A stretch of DNA of 64,000 bases from an uncultured Lachnospiraceae bacterium (GTDB taxonomy: Bacteria; Bacillota; Clostridia; Lachnospirales; Lachnospiraceae), in NCBI GenBank assembly GCA_910589075.1, contig CAJUSK010000036.1, positions 23,595 through 87,594 of the forward strand, written 5' to 3'. The notes below the pieces were generated by a model. That model was not told where the DNA came from. It saw only the letters and a list, made by a program, of their open reading frames with translations, and did no database searches. Of the stretch, positions 1 through 7,714 are shown in pieces. Every line of letters begins with the position of its first letter. The first letter of the stretch is position 1. A program made the position numbers and the translations under genes.

Positions 1-1
1 C

Positions 2-616
2 AGTTGGAACCAGGGAATTAAGGAGGGTATATGGTCCTGGAGTTTTACACAGTATATCCATATTCTGCATATTGATGAAGAATGCGGGTATTTGAAAAAG
101 ATACAGGCTATGGAAGAGGCTCTGGGAGGAGATACTTCTGCGCTCTCAATAGGAGCATATGAAAGATCCCAACTGAAAAACGGCAGTGTAATCAATGATT
201 TTCTGGACCGCATTCATATTCCGGGCAGGGAAGAAGAATCGGCATGGGGGAATGAAAGGAATGAGCGGCTATGTGGCGAACTGTTGGATATAAAACGGTT
301 TATTAACAGCCTGACCAGAGACGGGGAAATACAAAAGCGATTGCTTCGTTATATAGAAATTTACATACATCAGACAGGGGACGAACGGGAATGTTATTTC
401 AGCCCGGAACTAAGAAAAGAGATTTTGCGGCGTTTTTCGGAACAAAATGCGCAGATTGCCAGACGTTATCTGCACAGGGAAGATGGCAGATTGTTCTGTG
501 ACAGCGATACGGTGCCTTATCCTGTACACGAGGATAAGACCGTTGATCCCCGGATAGAAGAGAAACTGATAAAAATGGCGGTTACAAACCTGTTAGGAGA
601 AATTGGCAGGAGATAA
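2..616 (+). CDS. Hypothetical protein, C-terminal part (gene runs in from left edge)
   Basis: The reading frame is open from base 2 with no start of its own before the window edge, so this is the C-terminal part (at least 204 residues) of a longer protein. A TTG at 92 could be mistaken for a start, but the 30 codons before it are also open and read like protein. The end is rich in charged residues, with an LRKEILRRFSEQNAQIARRYL-like helix just before a short basic tail. That style is seen at the C-termini of sulfotransferase-like and glycan-cluster proteins, but no catalytic motif lies inside the window. It is 18 bases from the epimerase that follows and so probably belongs to the glycan operon. 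A sulfotransferase would fit the PAPS-forming genes downstream; this is inference only. Confidence 0.6.
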   Translation, partial: SWNQGIKEGIWSWSFTQYIHILHIDEECGYLKKIQAMEEALGGDTSALSIGAYERSQLKNGSVINDFLDRIHIPGREEESAWGNERNERLCGELLDIKRFINSLTRDGEIQKRLLRYIEIYIHQTGDERECYFSPELRKEILRRFSEQNAQIARRYLHREDGRLFCDSDTVPYPVHEDKTVDPRIEEKLIKMAVTNLLGEIGRR

Positions 617-634
617 GTTTGGCGGAATAAGCAG

Positions 635-1651
635 ATGAGAATATTAGTGATTGGCGGAAACGGGAATATAAGCTGGTATTGTGTTGATGAAGCACTGAGG
701 AGGGGGCATGAGGTCTGGGAGTTAAACCGTTCGCAAACATGTATGACAAGACGGGAGATTCAGCCGGAAGTTCATAAACTCACCGCAGATATTCATGATG
801 TTGAGAAGATAAAAAGCATTGTGGAGGGATGTGTATTTGATGTTGTAATCCATTTCATTTGTTTCCATGAGAGAGATGCCAAAGAAGCCATCGATCTGTT
901 CAGAGCCAGAACAAAGCATTTTATGTTCATAAGCAGCGAGGCGGTTTATAAACGTGCAGGCAGAAATCTCCCCTTCAGGGAAAGCTGTGAGCTGAATGAT
1001 CCCGACAGGGCAGACCCTTATGTCAGTGGAAAAATACGGGCAGAAGCGGTTTTCAGGAGGGCGTATATGGAAAGCGGCTTCCCGGTTACAATTATCAGAC
1101 CGGCATACACCTATGATGTAATTGTACCTGTGTCCATTGGACATAATTGCTTTACCGCCCCGCAGAAGTTTCTGGATGGGAAACCTGCCTTGATTGCAGG
1201 CGACGGAACCAATCTGTGGGCTTTTACCCATTCGGGTGATTTTGCAAAAGCTTTGATACCGCTGGCGGAGAATCCGGATACGGCAGGAGAGACATTTCAT
1301 ATTGCAACAGACGAATGGCTGACCTGGAACGAAGAAATGGAACTTCTCTTTTATGCACTGGGATTGAATCAATACAGAGCGATCCATATTCCCTATGACG
1401 AGGCTCTTTTGCTGAATGATTTTCAGCCCATAGATCTGATGGCGCAAAGGATGTGGCATAACATTTATGATACCGCAAAAGTGAAAGAATATGTACCTGG
1501 ATGGAAGGCGGAGATTTCGTTTGAAGAAGGGATACGCCGGACGATCGACTGGCTGCAAGAGAAACCCGTCCGCAGAAGATACAATGATCATCATGCGGCC
1601 GGACTGGACAGACTGTATAAAAAATATGAGAGGCAGGAGAAAACACCATGA
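635..1651 (+). CDS. NAD-dependent epimerase/dehydratase
   Basis: This 338-residue protein is a short-chain dehydrogenase of the extended (sugar epimerase) type. The nucleotide-binding motif GGNGNIS is at residues 7-13; the last position is Ser where most relatives have Gly. An ISS segment at about 99-101 and the catalytic Tyr129-x3-Lys133 (YVSGK) follow, so the active site looks complete. The substrate is expected to be a nucleotide sugar. The gene starts 18 bases after the previous stop, and its own stop overlaps the next start (ATGA at 1648). It sits in the glycan operon with a second epimerase, a 3,5-epimerase and a CDP-glucose dehydratase, so a role in making a modified 6-deoxysugar is likely. 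The exact reaction cannot be read from sequence. Confidence 0.85.
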   Translation: MRILVIGGNGNISWYCVDEALRRGHEVWELNRSQTCMTRREIQPEVHKLTADIHDVEKIKSIVEGCVFDVVIHFICFHERDAKEAIDLFRARTKHFMFISSEAVYKRAGRNLPFRESCELNDPDRADPYVSGKIRAEAVFRRAYMESGFPVTIIRPAYTYDVIVPVSIGHNCFTAPQKFLDGKPALIAGDGTNLWAFTHSGDFAKALIPLAENPDTAGETFHIATDEWLTWNEEMELLFYALGLNQYRAIHIPYDEALLLNDFQPIDLMAQRMWHNIYDTAKVKEYVPGWKAEISFEEGIRRTIDWLQEKPVRRRYNDHHAAGLDRLYKKYERQEKTP

Positions 1652-2841
1652 AATGTCAGATATGCGGATGCAGTGAAAAAAAGAGATTGAGCAAACTCTG
1701 CTCAAACATGAAAATTATGGGCCCTTTTTTTCCGGATCAGGACAGTTCTGTAGTCTCCTGTCCCAAATGTGGCAGCGTGTATGTTGATACAGATGCCGGT
1801 CAGGCATCTTTTACAAAATATTATGCATCTGAATACAGTCAGTCATTAAGCTACTTTGAAGTATTTGGACGGGATGAGGCACAGAATTATTATGAACAAA
1901 TTGAAAAAAGAATCTCCAAATATGTGCACAAGGATGGCCATATTTTAGAGATCGGAGGCGGAATCGGAGAATTATCAAAATTTCTTGCCCAAAAAGGCTA
2001 TACAGATATAACCGTTATGGAGCCTTCGGAAAGATGTATCCGTCTGTGTCGGGAAAAAGGGCTGAAGACCATACAGAGTGATGGATTTGCAGGTTTGGAA
2101 GAACTTGAAAATGCCTTTGATTTTATCATCATCAACCATACTCTGGAACATATATTGGATTTTCATAAAACACTTGGAAGTGCACACCGGATGCTCAAAC
2201 CCGGATGTGGTATGTATGTTGAAGTTCCGGACGCTGCAAAGTATGCGGAAACGGAGTTTGTTCCCTATTGGTTTTTTACATATGAGCACATTGTACATAT
2301 GTGTCTGGAATCATTTGATAATCTTGCGCGTGTTTTTTCATACGATGTCAGGGAAAAGGAAAGTTATCTGAAATGTCACAGCTACCATGTGATGTACGGG
2401 ATTCTGACCAAATCGGATAAGCAGCGGGAAGAGCCGGTGCGTCTGCGCTGTGTGGAAGAGGCGGTCAGTGGGTATATCAGAAGTTGTGAAGGGAAATTAA
2501 AGCCGGTTATGGATAAAATCCGACAGGAAAATGTTCCGCTGATTTTATGGGGTGTGGGGACTTCCACGGCGCAGTTGCTGAACGGGAATTTTGATCATTG
2601 CAATGTCGTAAAACTGGTGGACAGCAATCCTTACAGGCAGAATGTCGTATATACCGTTGCCGGAAAGAATCTGAAAATTGAAGACCCTTCTGCGATCGAT
2701 ACGGATGATATGATTCTCATACTGCCACTGATGTACGATGCATCTATCCGGAGACAGATCAAAGAGATGGGATTAAAAAACAGAGTACAGTCTCTGATCG
2801 AGAACTATCAGACCCGGCGCGCAGTTTCAGACAAAGAATGA
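1648..2841 (+). CDS. SAM-dependent C-methyltransferase-type protein (zinc-binding N-terminus)
   Basis: The protein has 397 residues in three parts. The N-terminal zinc-binding segment has CxxC pairs at Cys3/Cys6 and Cys38/Cys41. A class I methyltransferase fold carries SAM motif I EIGGGIGE near residues 101-108 and an NHTLEHI segment further on. The C-terminal third looks Rossmann-like (LWGVGTSTAQ). This order matches sugar C-methyltransferases of the TylCIII/NovU kind, which add a branch methyl to 4-keto sugars. The start overlaps the previous stop by four bases, indicating translational coupling. The last 11 codons and the stop lie inside copy 1 of a 34-bp tandem repeat that continues past the gene. 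Alternative: an O- or N-methyltransferase of similar architecture. Confidence 0.8.
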   Translation: MKCQICGCSEKKRLSKLCSNMKIMGPFFPDQDSSVVSCPKCGSVYVDTDAGQASFTKYYASEYSQSLSYFEVFGRDEAQNYYEQIEKRISKYVHKDGHILEIGGGIGELSKFLAQKGYTDITVMEPSERCIRLCREKGLKTIQSDGFAGLEELENAFDFIIINHTLEHILDFHKTLGSAHRMLKPGCGMYVEVPDAAKYAETEFVPYWFFTYEHIVHMCLESFDNLARVFSYDVREKESYLKCHSYHVMYGILTKSDKQREEPVRLRCVEEAVSGYIRSCEGKLKPVMDKIRQENVPLILWGVGTSTAQLLNGNFDHCNVVKLVDSNPYRQNVVYTVAGKNLKIEDPSAIDTDDMILILPLMYDASIRRQIKEMGLKNRVQSLIENYQTRRAVSDKE

Positions 2842-2976
2842 TCAGACCCGGCGCGCAGTCTCAGACAAAGAATGATCAGACCCGGCGCGCAGTCTCAGAC
2901 AAAGAATGATCAGACCCGGCGCGCAGTTTCAGACAAAGAATGATCAGACCCGGCGCACAGTTTCTGATAAAGAAGG
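2807..2976 (+). repeat. 34-bp tandem repeat, five copies, built from the 3' end of the methyltransferase gene
   Basis: Five head-to-tail units of 34 bp at 2807-2840, 2841-2874, 2875-2908, 2909-2942 and 2943-2976. Units begin ATCAGACCCGGCG and end AAAGAATG, except the last, which is diverged at its 3' end. Units 1-4 differ at one or two bases. Unit 1 encodes the C-terminus and most of the stop codon of the methyltransferase; the rest are non-coding. Because 34 is not a multiple of three, loss or gain of units does not simply add residues. The array ends 12 bases before the ribosome binding site of the radical SAM gene, so copy number changes the spacing inside the operon message. Confidence 0.95.
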
Positions 2977-2998
2977 ATAAGACACAGGAGGAAAGGCT

Positions 2999-4012
2999 AT
3001 GACAGCAAAAGAAGGGCACAGATATTATAAAGAAAGAACGAGACTGGAAACGGTGATACCTCTGGCTGCCCCGTTTATTTTATATGTTGATCCGTCCAGC
3101 GCATGTAATCTCAAATGCAGGTTCTGTCCCTGCGGAAGGGCTCATGACGATCTCTGGACAGAGAGTAAACGCAGCAGTGTCGGGGTTATGGAGATGGACT
3201 TGTTCCGGAAAATTGTTGATGACTGCAGCGGCTTTTCGGATCCGATTAAAGTTTTGCGGCTATATAAAGAAGGGGAACCTCTGGTCAATCCGCATTTTGC
3301 AGAAATGGTTTCCTATGCCAGGCAGTCAGGACGTTTTACCGGTATTGACACCACAACAAACGGGACTCTGTTACACCCGAAATTGAACCGTGAAATCATT
3401 AAAGCAGGACTGACACGGATCCATATTTCCGTGGAGGGGCTGTGTGGAGAAGACTATGAAGAAATCTGTGGCACAAAGATAGATTTTGAGCAGTTCCGGG
3501 AGAATCTGCGCGATCTGTATGAGCACAGAGGAGATTGTCATATTTTTATAAAAACCATTGTGGAAAACTGCAGTGCGGAAGATGAAGCGGCCAAAAAGGA
3601 GAAATTTTACCGCCTGTTTGGGGATCTGTGCGATGAGATCTCTTTTGAACATATTGCACCCTGCTGGCCGGGATTTGATAAGGAATTCTATTCGGAGGAG
3701 GTCGGTGTATATGGAAATAAAATACAGGAATGTGTGGTATGCCCCAGGCTCTTTTATATTCTGACAATTAATTCTGACGGTGCGGCCACGAGATGCATTG
3801 TGGACTGGAACAGAAAAATGCTCATAGGTGATGTGCATCAGCATTCCGTGCCGGAATTGTGGAAGATGATGGATACATACAGAATCGAGCATTTAAAAGG
3901 CAATCGCCGGAAAATGACAGGTTGTGATGAATGTCTGGAAATAGAGACAGCGGCAATAGACAACATTGATGCGTACAGAGAGGAATTATTAAAACGTTTT
4001 GAGCAAAATTAA
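2999..4012 (+). CDS. Radical SAM/SPASM domain protein
   Basis: The 337-residue protein has the radical SAM signature Cys36-x3-Cys40-x2-Cys43 (CNLKCRFC), which binds the SAM-cleaving 4Fe-4S cluster. A C-terminal Cys-rich segment (CVVCPR near residue 246, later TRCIVDW and CDECLE near 313) resembles a SPASM domain holding further clusters. The start is ATG at 2999 behind AGGAGGAAAG. SPASM enzymes often modify peptides, but no small precursor peptide is visible nearby. In this glycan operon a role in sugar or amino-sugar modification is possible. The stop overlaps the TTG start of the glycosyltransferase. Catalytic family is well supported; the substrate is unknown. Confidence 0.85.
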   Translation: MTAKEGHRYYKERTRLETVIPLAAPFILYVDPSSACNLKCRFCPCGRAHDDLWTESKRSSVGVMEMDLFRKIVDDCSGFSDPIKVLRLYKEGEPLVNPHFAEMVSYARQSGRFTGIDTTTNGTLLHPKLNREIIKAGLTRIHISVEGLCGEDYEEICGTKIDFEQFRENLRDLYEHRGDCHIFIKTIVENCSAEDEAAKKEKFYRLFGDLCDEISFEHIAPCWPGFDKEFYSEEVGVYGNKIQECVVCPRLFYILTINSDGAATRCIVDWNRKMLIGDVHQHSVPELWKMMDTYRIEHLKGNRRKMTGCDECLEIETAAIDNIDAYREELLKRFEQN

Positions 4013-5309
4013 GCTATTACATATTGCCGTGCATCTTGGAGGCGGCGCCGGTAAGGCAATCGCCGGTATGATGATTTCTGCCGGGAAGGTGGCAGAGTCG
4101 GATATTGTACTGCTGGAAAATCCCCTGAATCAGACATATGTGAATCAGTTAAGAAAACAGCATAGCAAGGTGAAGGTGGAAAGAGACGCCGATACGATAC
4201 GGCGGCTTATTCCGGGATATGATGTGGTCGTTATCAACTGGTGGGGACATCCGTTGATGATCAGGCTGTTGCTGGAAATGGAAGGTGTGCAGGGACGTTT
4301 TATCATCTGGAGTCATATCAATGGGTGTTCGTATCCGTATTTGCACGGGGCTTTTTTAGACCGGTTTGATAAAGTGTTGTTTACCACAGGTTATTCTCTG
4401 GACAATGCGACATGGGGAATCAAAGAGAGACAGAGAATTATGGAGAAATCAGCGGTTGTATACGGAATGGGAGATTTCCACCCCGAACAGGTTTCTCCGA
4501 AAACAACCTGTTTTGAACATTCCGGGCTGACCATCGGATACGTGGGAACATTAAACTATGCCAAACTGCATCCCCGCTTTCTGGAGTATTACAAAGAGGC
4601 CGCAAAGAAATATCCGGGTGTTCGTTTTGTTATGCTGGGAGAGCCGTCAAAGGAGGTGCGGCTTGCGATTCGCAATTCAGGGTTGGAGGAATCTTTTGAA
4701 CTGCCGGGGTATGTGGACTGTGTCTGGGCGTATTATCAGAGAATGGATGTATTTGCATACCTTTTGAACGAAAGGACTTATGCCACAACAGAAAATGCGC
4801 TTGTGGAAGCCATGGCTGCGGGACTGCCGGTGATTGTTCTGAACAATCCTGTGGAACGGCATATTATACAGCATGGTGTGAACGGGCTGCTTGTAAACAA
4901 TCCGGCGGAATTTGTTGATTGTATTGAATGGCTTTCGATGAATCAAAATGGCAGAGAGCTGGGCAGACGCGGCAGAAATTTCTGTATCAGCCGATATTCG
5001 GCCTCTGCCAATCTGGATGTTTTTTATTCTGCCTGTAAAGACGCCATGGCGTGCAGAGAGAGAACATATCTGTTTCGGGAAGCATTGGGCAGGAGCCCGT
5101 TTGAAGCATTTTGTATACAGGCCGGTCCGGAGGGGCAACTGTTTCAACGTATCTGCGACGGCGGGATGGAAGAAGCGGCTGAGGAGCTTAGGAGACTGCC
5201 CATTTATCTGGAAGAAGATAAGGCGTCTGTATTTCAGTTTGCAAGATACTTTCCCGAATCAGAAGAATTACAAACGATAGCGAGGTTTATAAAACAATAT
5301 GAAAATTGA
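3999..5309 (+). CDS. GT4-type glycosyltransferase
   Basis: The protein has 436 residues. The N-terminal half has a glycine-rich HLGGGAGKA loop near residue 12. The C-terminal half holds the GT-B/GT4 nucleotide-sugar site: VGTLNYAKLHPRF, then TENALVEAMAAGLPVIVL at about residues 264-281, where the E-x7-E pattern binds the donor. The likely reaction is transfer of a sugar from a nucleotide donor to a growing glycan on the cytoplasmic side of the membrane. The start is taken as TTG 3999, which overlaps the radical SAM gene by 14 bases. The stop overlaps the next start. About 100 residues after the catalytic core have no recognisable domain. Donor and acceptor are unknown. Confidence 0.85.
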   Translation: MSKIKLLHIAVHLGGGAGKAIAGMMISAGKVAESDIVLLENPLNQTYVNQLRKQHSKVKVERDADTIRRLIPGYDVVVINWWGHPLMIRLLLEMEGVQGRFIIWSHINGCSYPYLHGAFLDRFDKVLFTTGYSLDNATWGIKERQRIMEKSAVVYGMGDFHPEQVSPKTTCFEHSGLTIGYVGTLNYAKLHPRFLEYYKEAAKKYPGVRFVMLGEPSKEVRLAIRNSGLEESFELPGYVDCVWAYYQRMDVFAYLLNERTYATTENALVEAMAAGLPVIVLNNPVERHIIQHGVNGLLVNNPAEFVDCIEWLSMNQNGRELGRRGRNFCISRYSASANLDVFYSACKDAMACRERTYLFREALGRSPFEAFCIQAGPEGQLFQRICDGGMEEAAEELRRLPIYLEEDKASVFQFARYFPESEELQTIARFIKQYEN

Positions 5310-5835
5310 AGATACCAAATGTCAGGGGGTTAAGCTGATCCATTGCTTTTCCTCTCATGATGCCAGAGGCGGATTTACCAAAATCTATCATGAGCCCGAT
5401 TATCTGGCAGCCGGATTGGATGTCCGTATGAGAGAATCCTATTATTCGTCGTCGGGCAGGGATGTGATCAGAGGGATGCATTTTCAGCTTCCTCCCTATG
5501 ACCATGCAAAAATTGTACATGTTATAAAAGGGGAAGTGGAGGATGTGGTTTTGGATTTAAGGAAAAACAGCCAAACCTATGGACAGGCTTTTTCCTTCCT
5601 GCTGTCAGGAGATGATCCGAAAGCGCTCTATATTCCGGCCGGTTTTGCCCATGGTTTCAAAAGCATGCAGGATCATACACTGATGCTGTACCAGGTTACC
5701 AGCGCTTATGAACAGTCAAGCGACACAGGGATATTGTATGATTCGTTCGGTTATGACTGGAAAACGGCAAGTCCTGTCGTATCGGACCGGGATAAGAGTT
5801 TTATGAAATTCGAGGAGTTTGAGAGCCCGTTTTAA
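5299..5835 (+). CDS. dTDP-4-dehydrorhamnose 3,5-epimerase-like protein (RmlC/RfbC family)
   Basis: At 178 residues this is the usual size for the RmlC cupin family. Motifs include VIRGMHFQLPP with the conserved histidine, a beta-rich core around GEVEDVVLDLR, IPAGFAHGF, and a C-terminal VTSAYEQ with the conserved tyrosine. These enzymes epimerise C3 and/or C5 of a 4-keto-6-deoxy nucleotide sugar. No rmlA or rmlB is present here, while a CDP-glucose 4,6-dehydratase lies at the end of the operon. The substrate is therefore more likely CDP-4-keto-6-deoxyglucose or a derivative than dTDP-linked rhamnose precursor. It overlaps the glycosyltransferase by 11 bases. Confidence 0.88.
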   Translation: MKIEDTKCQGVKLIHCFSSHDARGGFTKIYHEPDYLAAGLDVRMRESYYSSSGRDVIRGMHFQLPPYDHAKIVHVIKGEVEDVVLDLRKNSQTYGQAFSFLLSGDDPKALYIPAGFAHGFKSMQDHTLMLYQVTSAYEQSSDTGILYDSFGYDWKTASPVVSDRDKSFMKFEEFESPF

Positions 5836-5864
5836 AGGAAAACGGTTCAATATTTGGAGGCGAC

Positions 5865-6779
5865 ATGAAGACGTTTATAGTAACCGGAGCTATGGGATTT
5901 TTGGGAAAAGCATTTGTAAACTGGCTTTTGGGTGAAGAGGAAAAAGTGATTGTCATTGTACGGGATAAGTATGCGGCCATGGATACCTGGGGCAGCCGGG
6001 TTGAAATTATAGAACGGGATCTGGCGGATGTGGGAAGTATTACAAAGCGGCATATTGGCAATCCGGACGCGGAAGGGATTTTTGTCCATTTTGCCTGGGA
6101 GGGGACAAGCGGGGATAAACGGGCCCTTGAGATGACACAGCTCAATAATATCCGCATGTCCTGCGAACTGATCAGAAGGGCAAAAGAACTGGGATGCCGG
6201 CGGTTTATCAATGCGGGTTCGATTATGGAATATGAGGCTATGAAAACCGTGTCCGCGGATGGTGAGCGTCCATCCAGGAATACCATGTATTCCATAGCGA
6301 AACTGACGGCAGATTTTATGATGAAAACAATCGCTGCGGATGTTGGCATTGACTATGTGAATATTATCATATCCAATATATACGGTCCGGGAGAGGTATC
6401 CAGACGGTTTCTGAATAATGTTGTCAGGGCATTGGTGAAAAATGAATCGTTAAAGCTGACGGAAGGTTATCAGCTATATGATTTTATTTATACGGATGAT
6501 GCCATGAGAATGATTAAGGCGGTGGCAGAGCGGGGAGAACCGTTTGAATCCTACTATATCGGAAATGAAAAGCAGAGACCTCTCCGGGAGTTTGTGTTGG
6601 AAGCCAAAACCATTACGGGCAGTTCTTCTGAATTGTTATTTGGGGCAATTCCCTTTACGGGGCAGGCGCTGGATTATCAAGAGTTTGACTGTAAAAAAAT
6701 CAGGAAACTGGGGGTGCTGCCCAATGTTTCCTTTGAAAAGGGCGTGCTGGAGACTGTGAAGTGGGTGAAAGCGCAATAA
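5865..6779 (+). CDS. NAD-dependent epimerase/reductase (second)
   Basis: The 304-residue protein is an extended short-chain dehydrogenase with TGAMGFLG at residues 7-14 and catalytic Tyr142-x3-Lys146 (YSIAK). The start ATG 5865 follows GGAGG at a good distance. It may be the 4-ketoreductase that completes the 6-deoxysugar after dehydration and 3,5-epimerisation, or another epimerase; sequence alone does not separate these. It is 29 bases downstream of the RmlC-like gene and 41 bases upstream of cysD. It is distinct in sequence from the first epimerase at 635. Confidence 0.85.
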   Translation: MKTFIVTGAMGFLGKAFVNWLLGEEEKVIVIVRDKYAAMDTWGSRVEIIERDLADVGSITKRHIGNPDAEGIFVHFAWEGTSGDKRALEMTQLNNIRMSCELIRRAKELGCRRFINAGSIMEYEAMKTVSADGERPSRNTMYSIAKLTADFMMKTIAADVGIDYVNIIISNIYGPGEVSRRFLNNVVRALVKNESLKLTEGYQLYDFIYTDDAMRMIKAVAERGEPFESYYIGNEKQRPLREFVLEAKTITGSSSELLFGAIPFTGQALDYQEFDCKKIRKLGVLPNVSFEKGVLETVKWVKAQ

Positions 6780-6820
6780 GATGACCTGTGGGAGATTCGG
6801 AAAAGAGAGAGGATACTGTT

Positions 6821-7714
6821 ATGGACCATTTAGATAAACTCGAAGCAGAAGCCATTTATATCATGCGCGAGGTTGTAGCCGAATGTGAAAAACCGGTGAT
6901 GCTATATTCCATAGGGAAGGATTCATCCGTTATGCTCCATCTTGCAATGAAAGCCTTTTATCCGGAAAAACCGCCGTTTCCATTTCTTCATGTCAATACC
7001 ACATGGAAGTTCCATGAGATGATTGAGTTCCGGGACAGACGGGCCAGGGAACTGGGAATAGAGATGCTGGAGTATATCAATCAGGAAGGTATAGACCAGG
7101 GAATAAATCCCTTTGACCATGGCGCTGCTTATACAGATATTATGAAAACCCAGGCGCTGAAGCAGGCTCTTGACAAGTATGGTTTTACTGCGGCCTTTGG
7201 CGGCGGAAGACGTGACGAGGAAAAAAGCCGCGCCAAAGAACGGGTATTTTCTTTCAGAAATTCTGCCCATGCCTGGGATCCCAGGAATCAGCGGCCGGAA
7301 ATGTGGAAATTGTACAATGCGGAAATTAAAAAGGGGGAAAGCATCAGGGTATTTCCCATCTCCAACTGGACAGAAGTTGATATATGGCAGTATATAAGAC
7401 GGGAAAATATCCCCATTGTGCCATTGTACTATGCGGCGGAAAGACCGGTCGTATATAGAGATCACCATATCATCATGGCAGATGACGAGCGTATGCGTCT
7501 GAAACCGGGGGAAAAGCCTGTTATGAAGAGTGTGAGATTCAGGACACTGGGGTGTTATCCCTTATCGGGAGGTGTTGCGTCTACGGCAACAACCCTGGAT
7601 GAAATTATAGAAGAAACCCTCAGCGCCATAGAGTCGGAGAGAACCAGCAGGGTGATTGACAAAGACGGCGGTGTGGCCAGCATGGAGAAGCGTAAGAAAG
7701 AGGGGTATTTCTGA
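6821..7714 (+). CDS. cysD: Sulfate adenylyltransferase subunit 2
   Basis: CysD is the catalytic subunit of ATP sulfurylase: it makes adenosine 5'-phosphosulfate (APS) and pyrophosphate from ATP and sulfate, driven by GTP hydrolysis on CysN. The 297-residue product has the PP-loop YSIGKDSSVML near residue 30, an FGGGRRDEEKSRAKER segment, and the C-terminal CYPLSGGV. An upstream in-frame GTG at 6788 exists. ATG 6821 is preferred because GAGAGG lies 9 bases before it and the product then begins MDHLDKLEAE like other CysD proteins. The stop is directly followed by the cysNC start, so the subunits are made together. In a glycan operon the APS is more likely destined for PAPS-dependent sulfation than for cysteine synthesis. 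Confidence 0.95.
   Translation: MDHLDKLEAEAIYIMREVVAECEKPVMLYSIGKDSSVMLHLAMKAFYPEKPPFPFLHVNTTWKFHEMIEFRDRRARELGIEMLEYINQEGIDQGINPFDHGAAYTDIMKTQALKQALDKYGFTAAFGGGRRDEEKSRAKERVFSFRNSAHAWDPRNQRPEMWKLYNAEIKKGESIRVFPISNWTEVDIWQYIRRENIPIVPLYYAAERPVVYRDHHIIMADDERMRLKPGEKPVMKSVRFRTLGCYPLSGGVASTATTLDEIIEETLSAIESERTSRVIDKDGGVASMEKRKKEGYF

Noticed and set aside
722..1705. Long minus-strand open frame opposite the first epimerase
   Set aside because: It is a shadow of a well-supported + strand gene, with no binding site and low-complexity Cys/Arg/Phe-rich translation.
2807..2976. CRISPR array or coding repeats
   Set aside because: No spacers, and the 34-bp unit shifts frame and contains a stop, so it is neither CRISPR nor a protein repeat.
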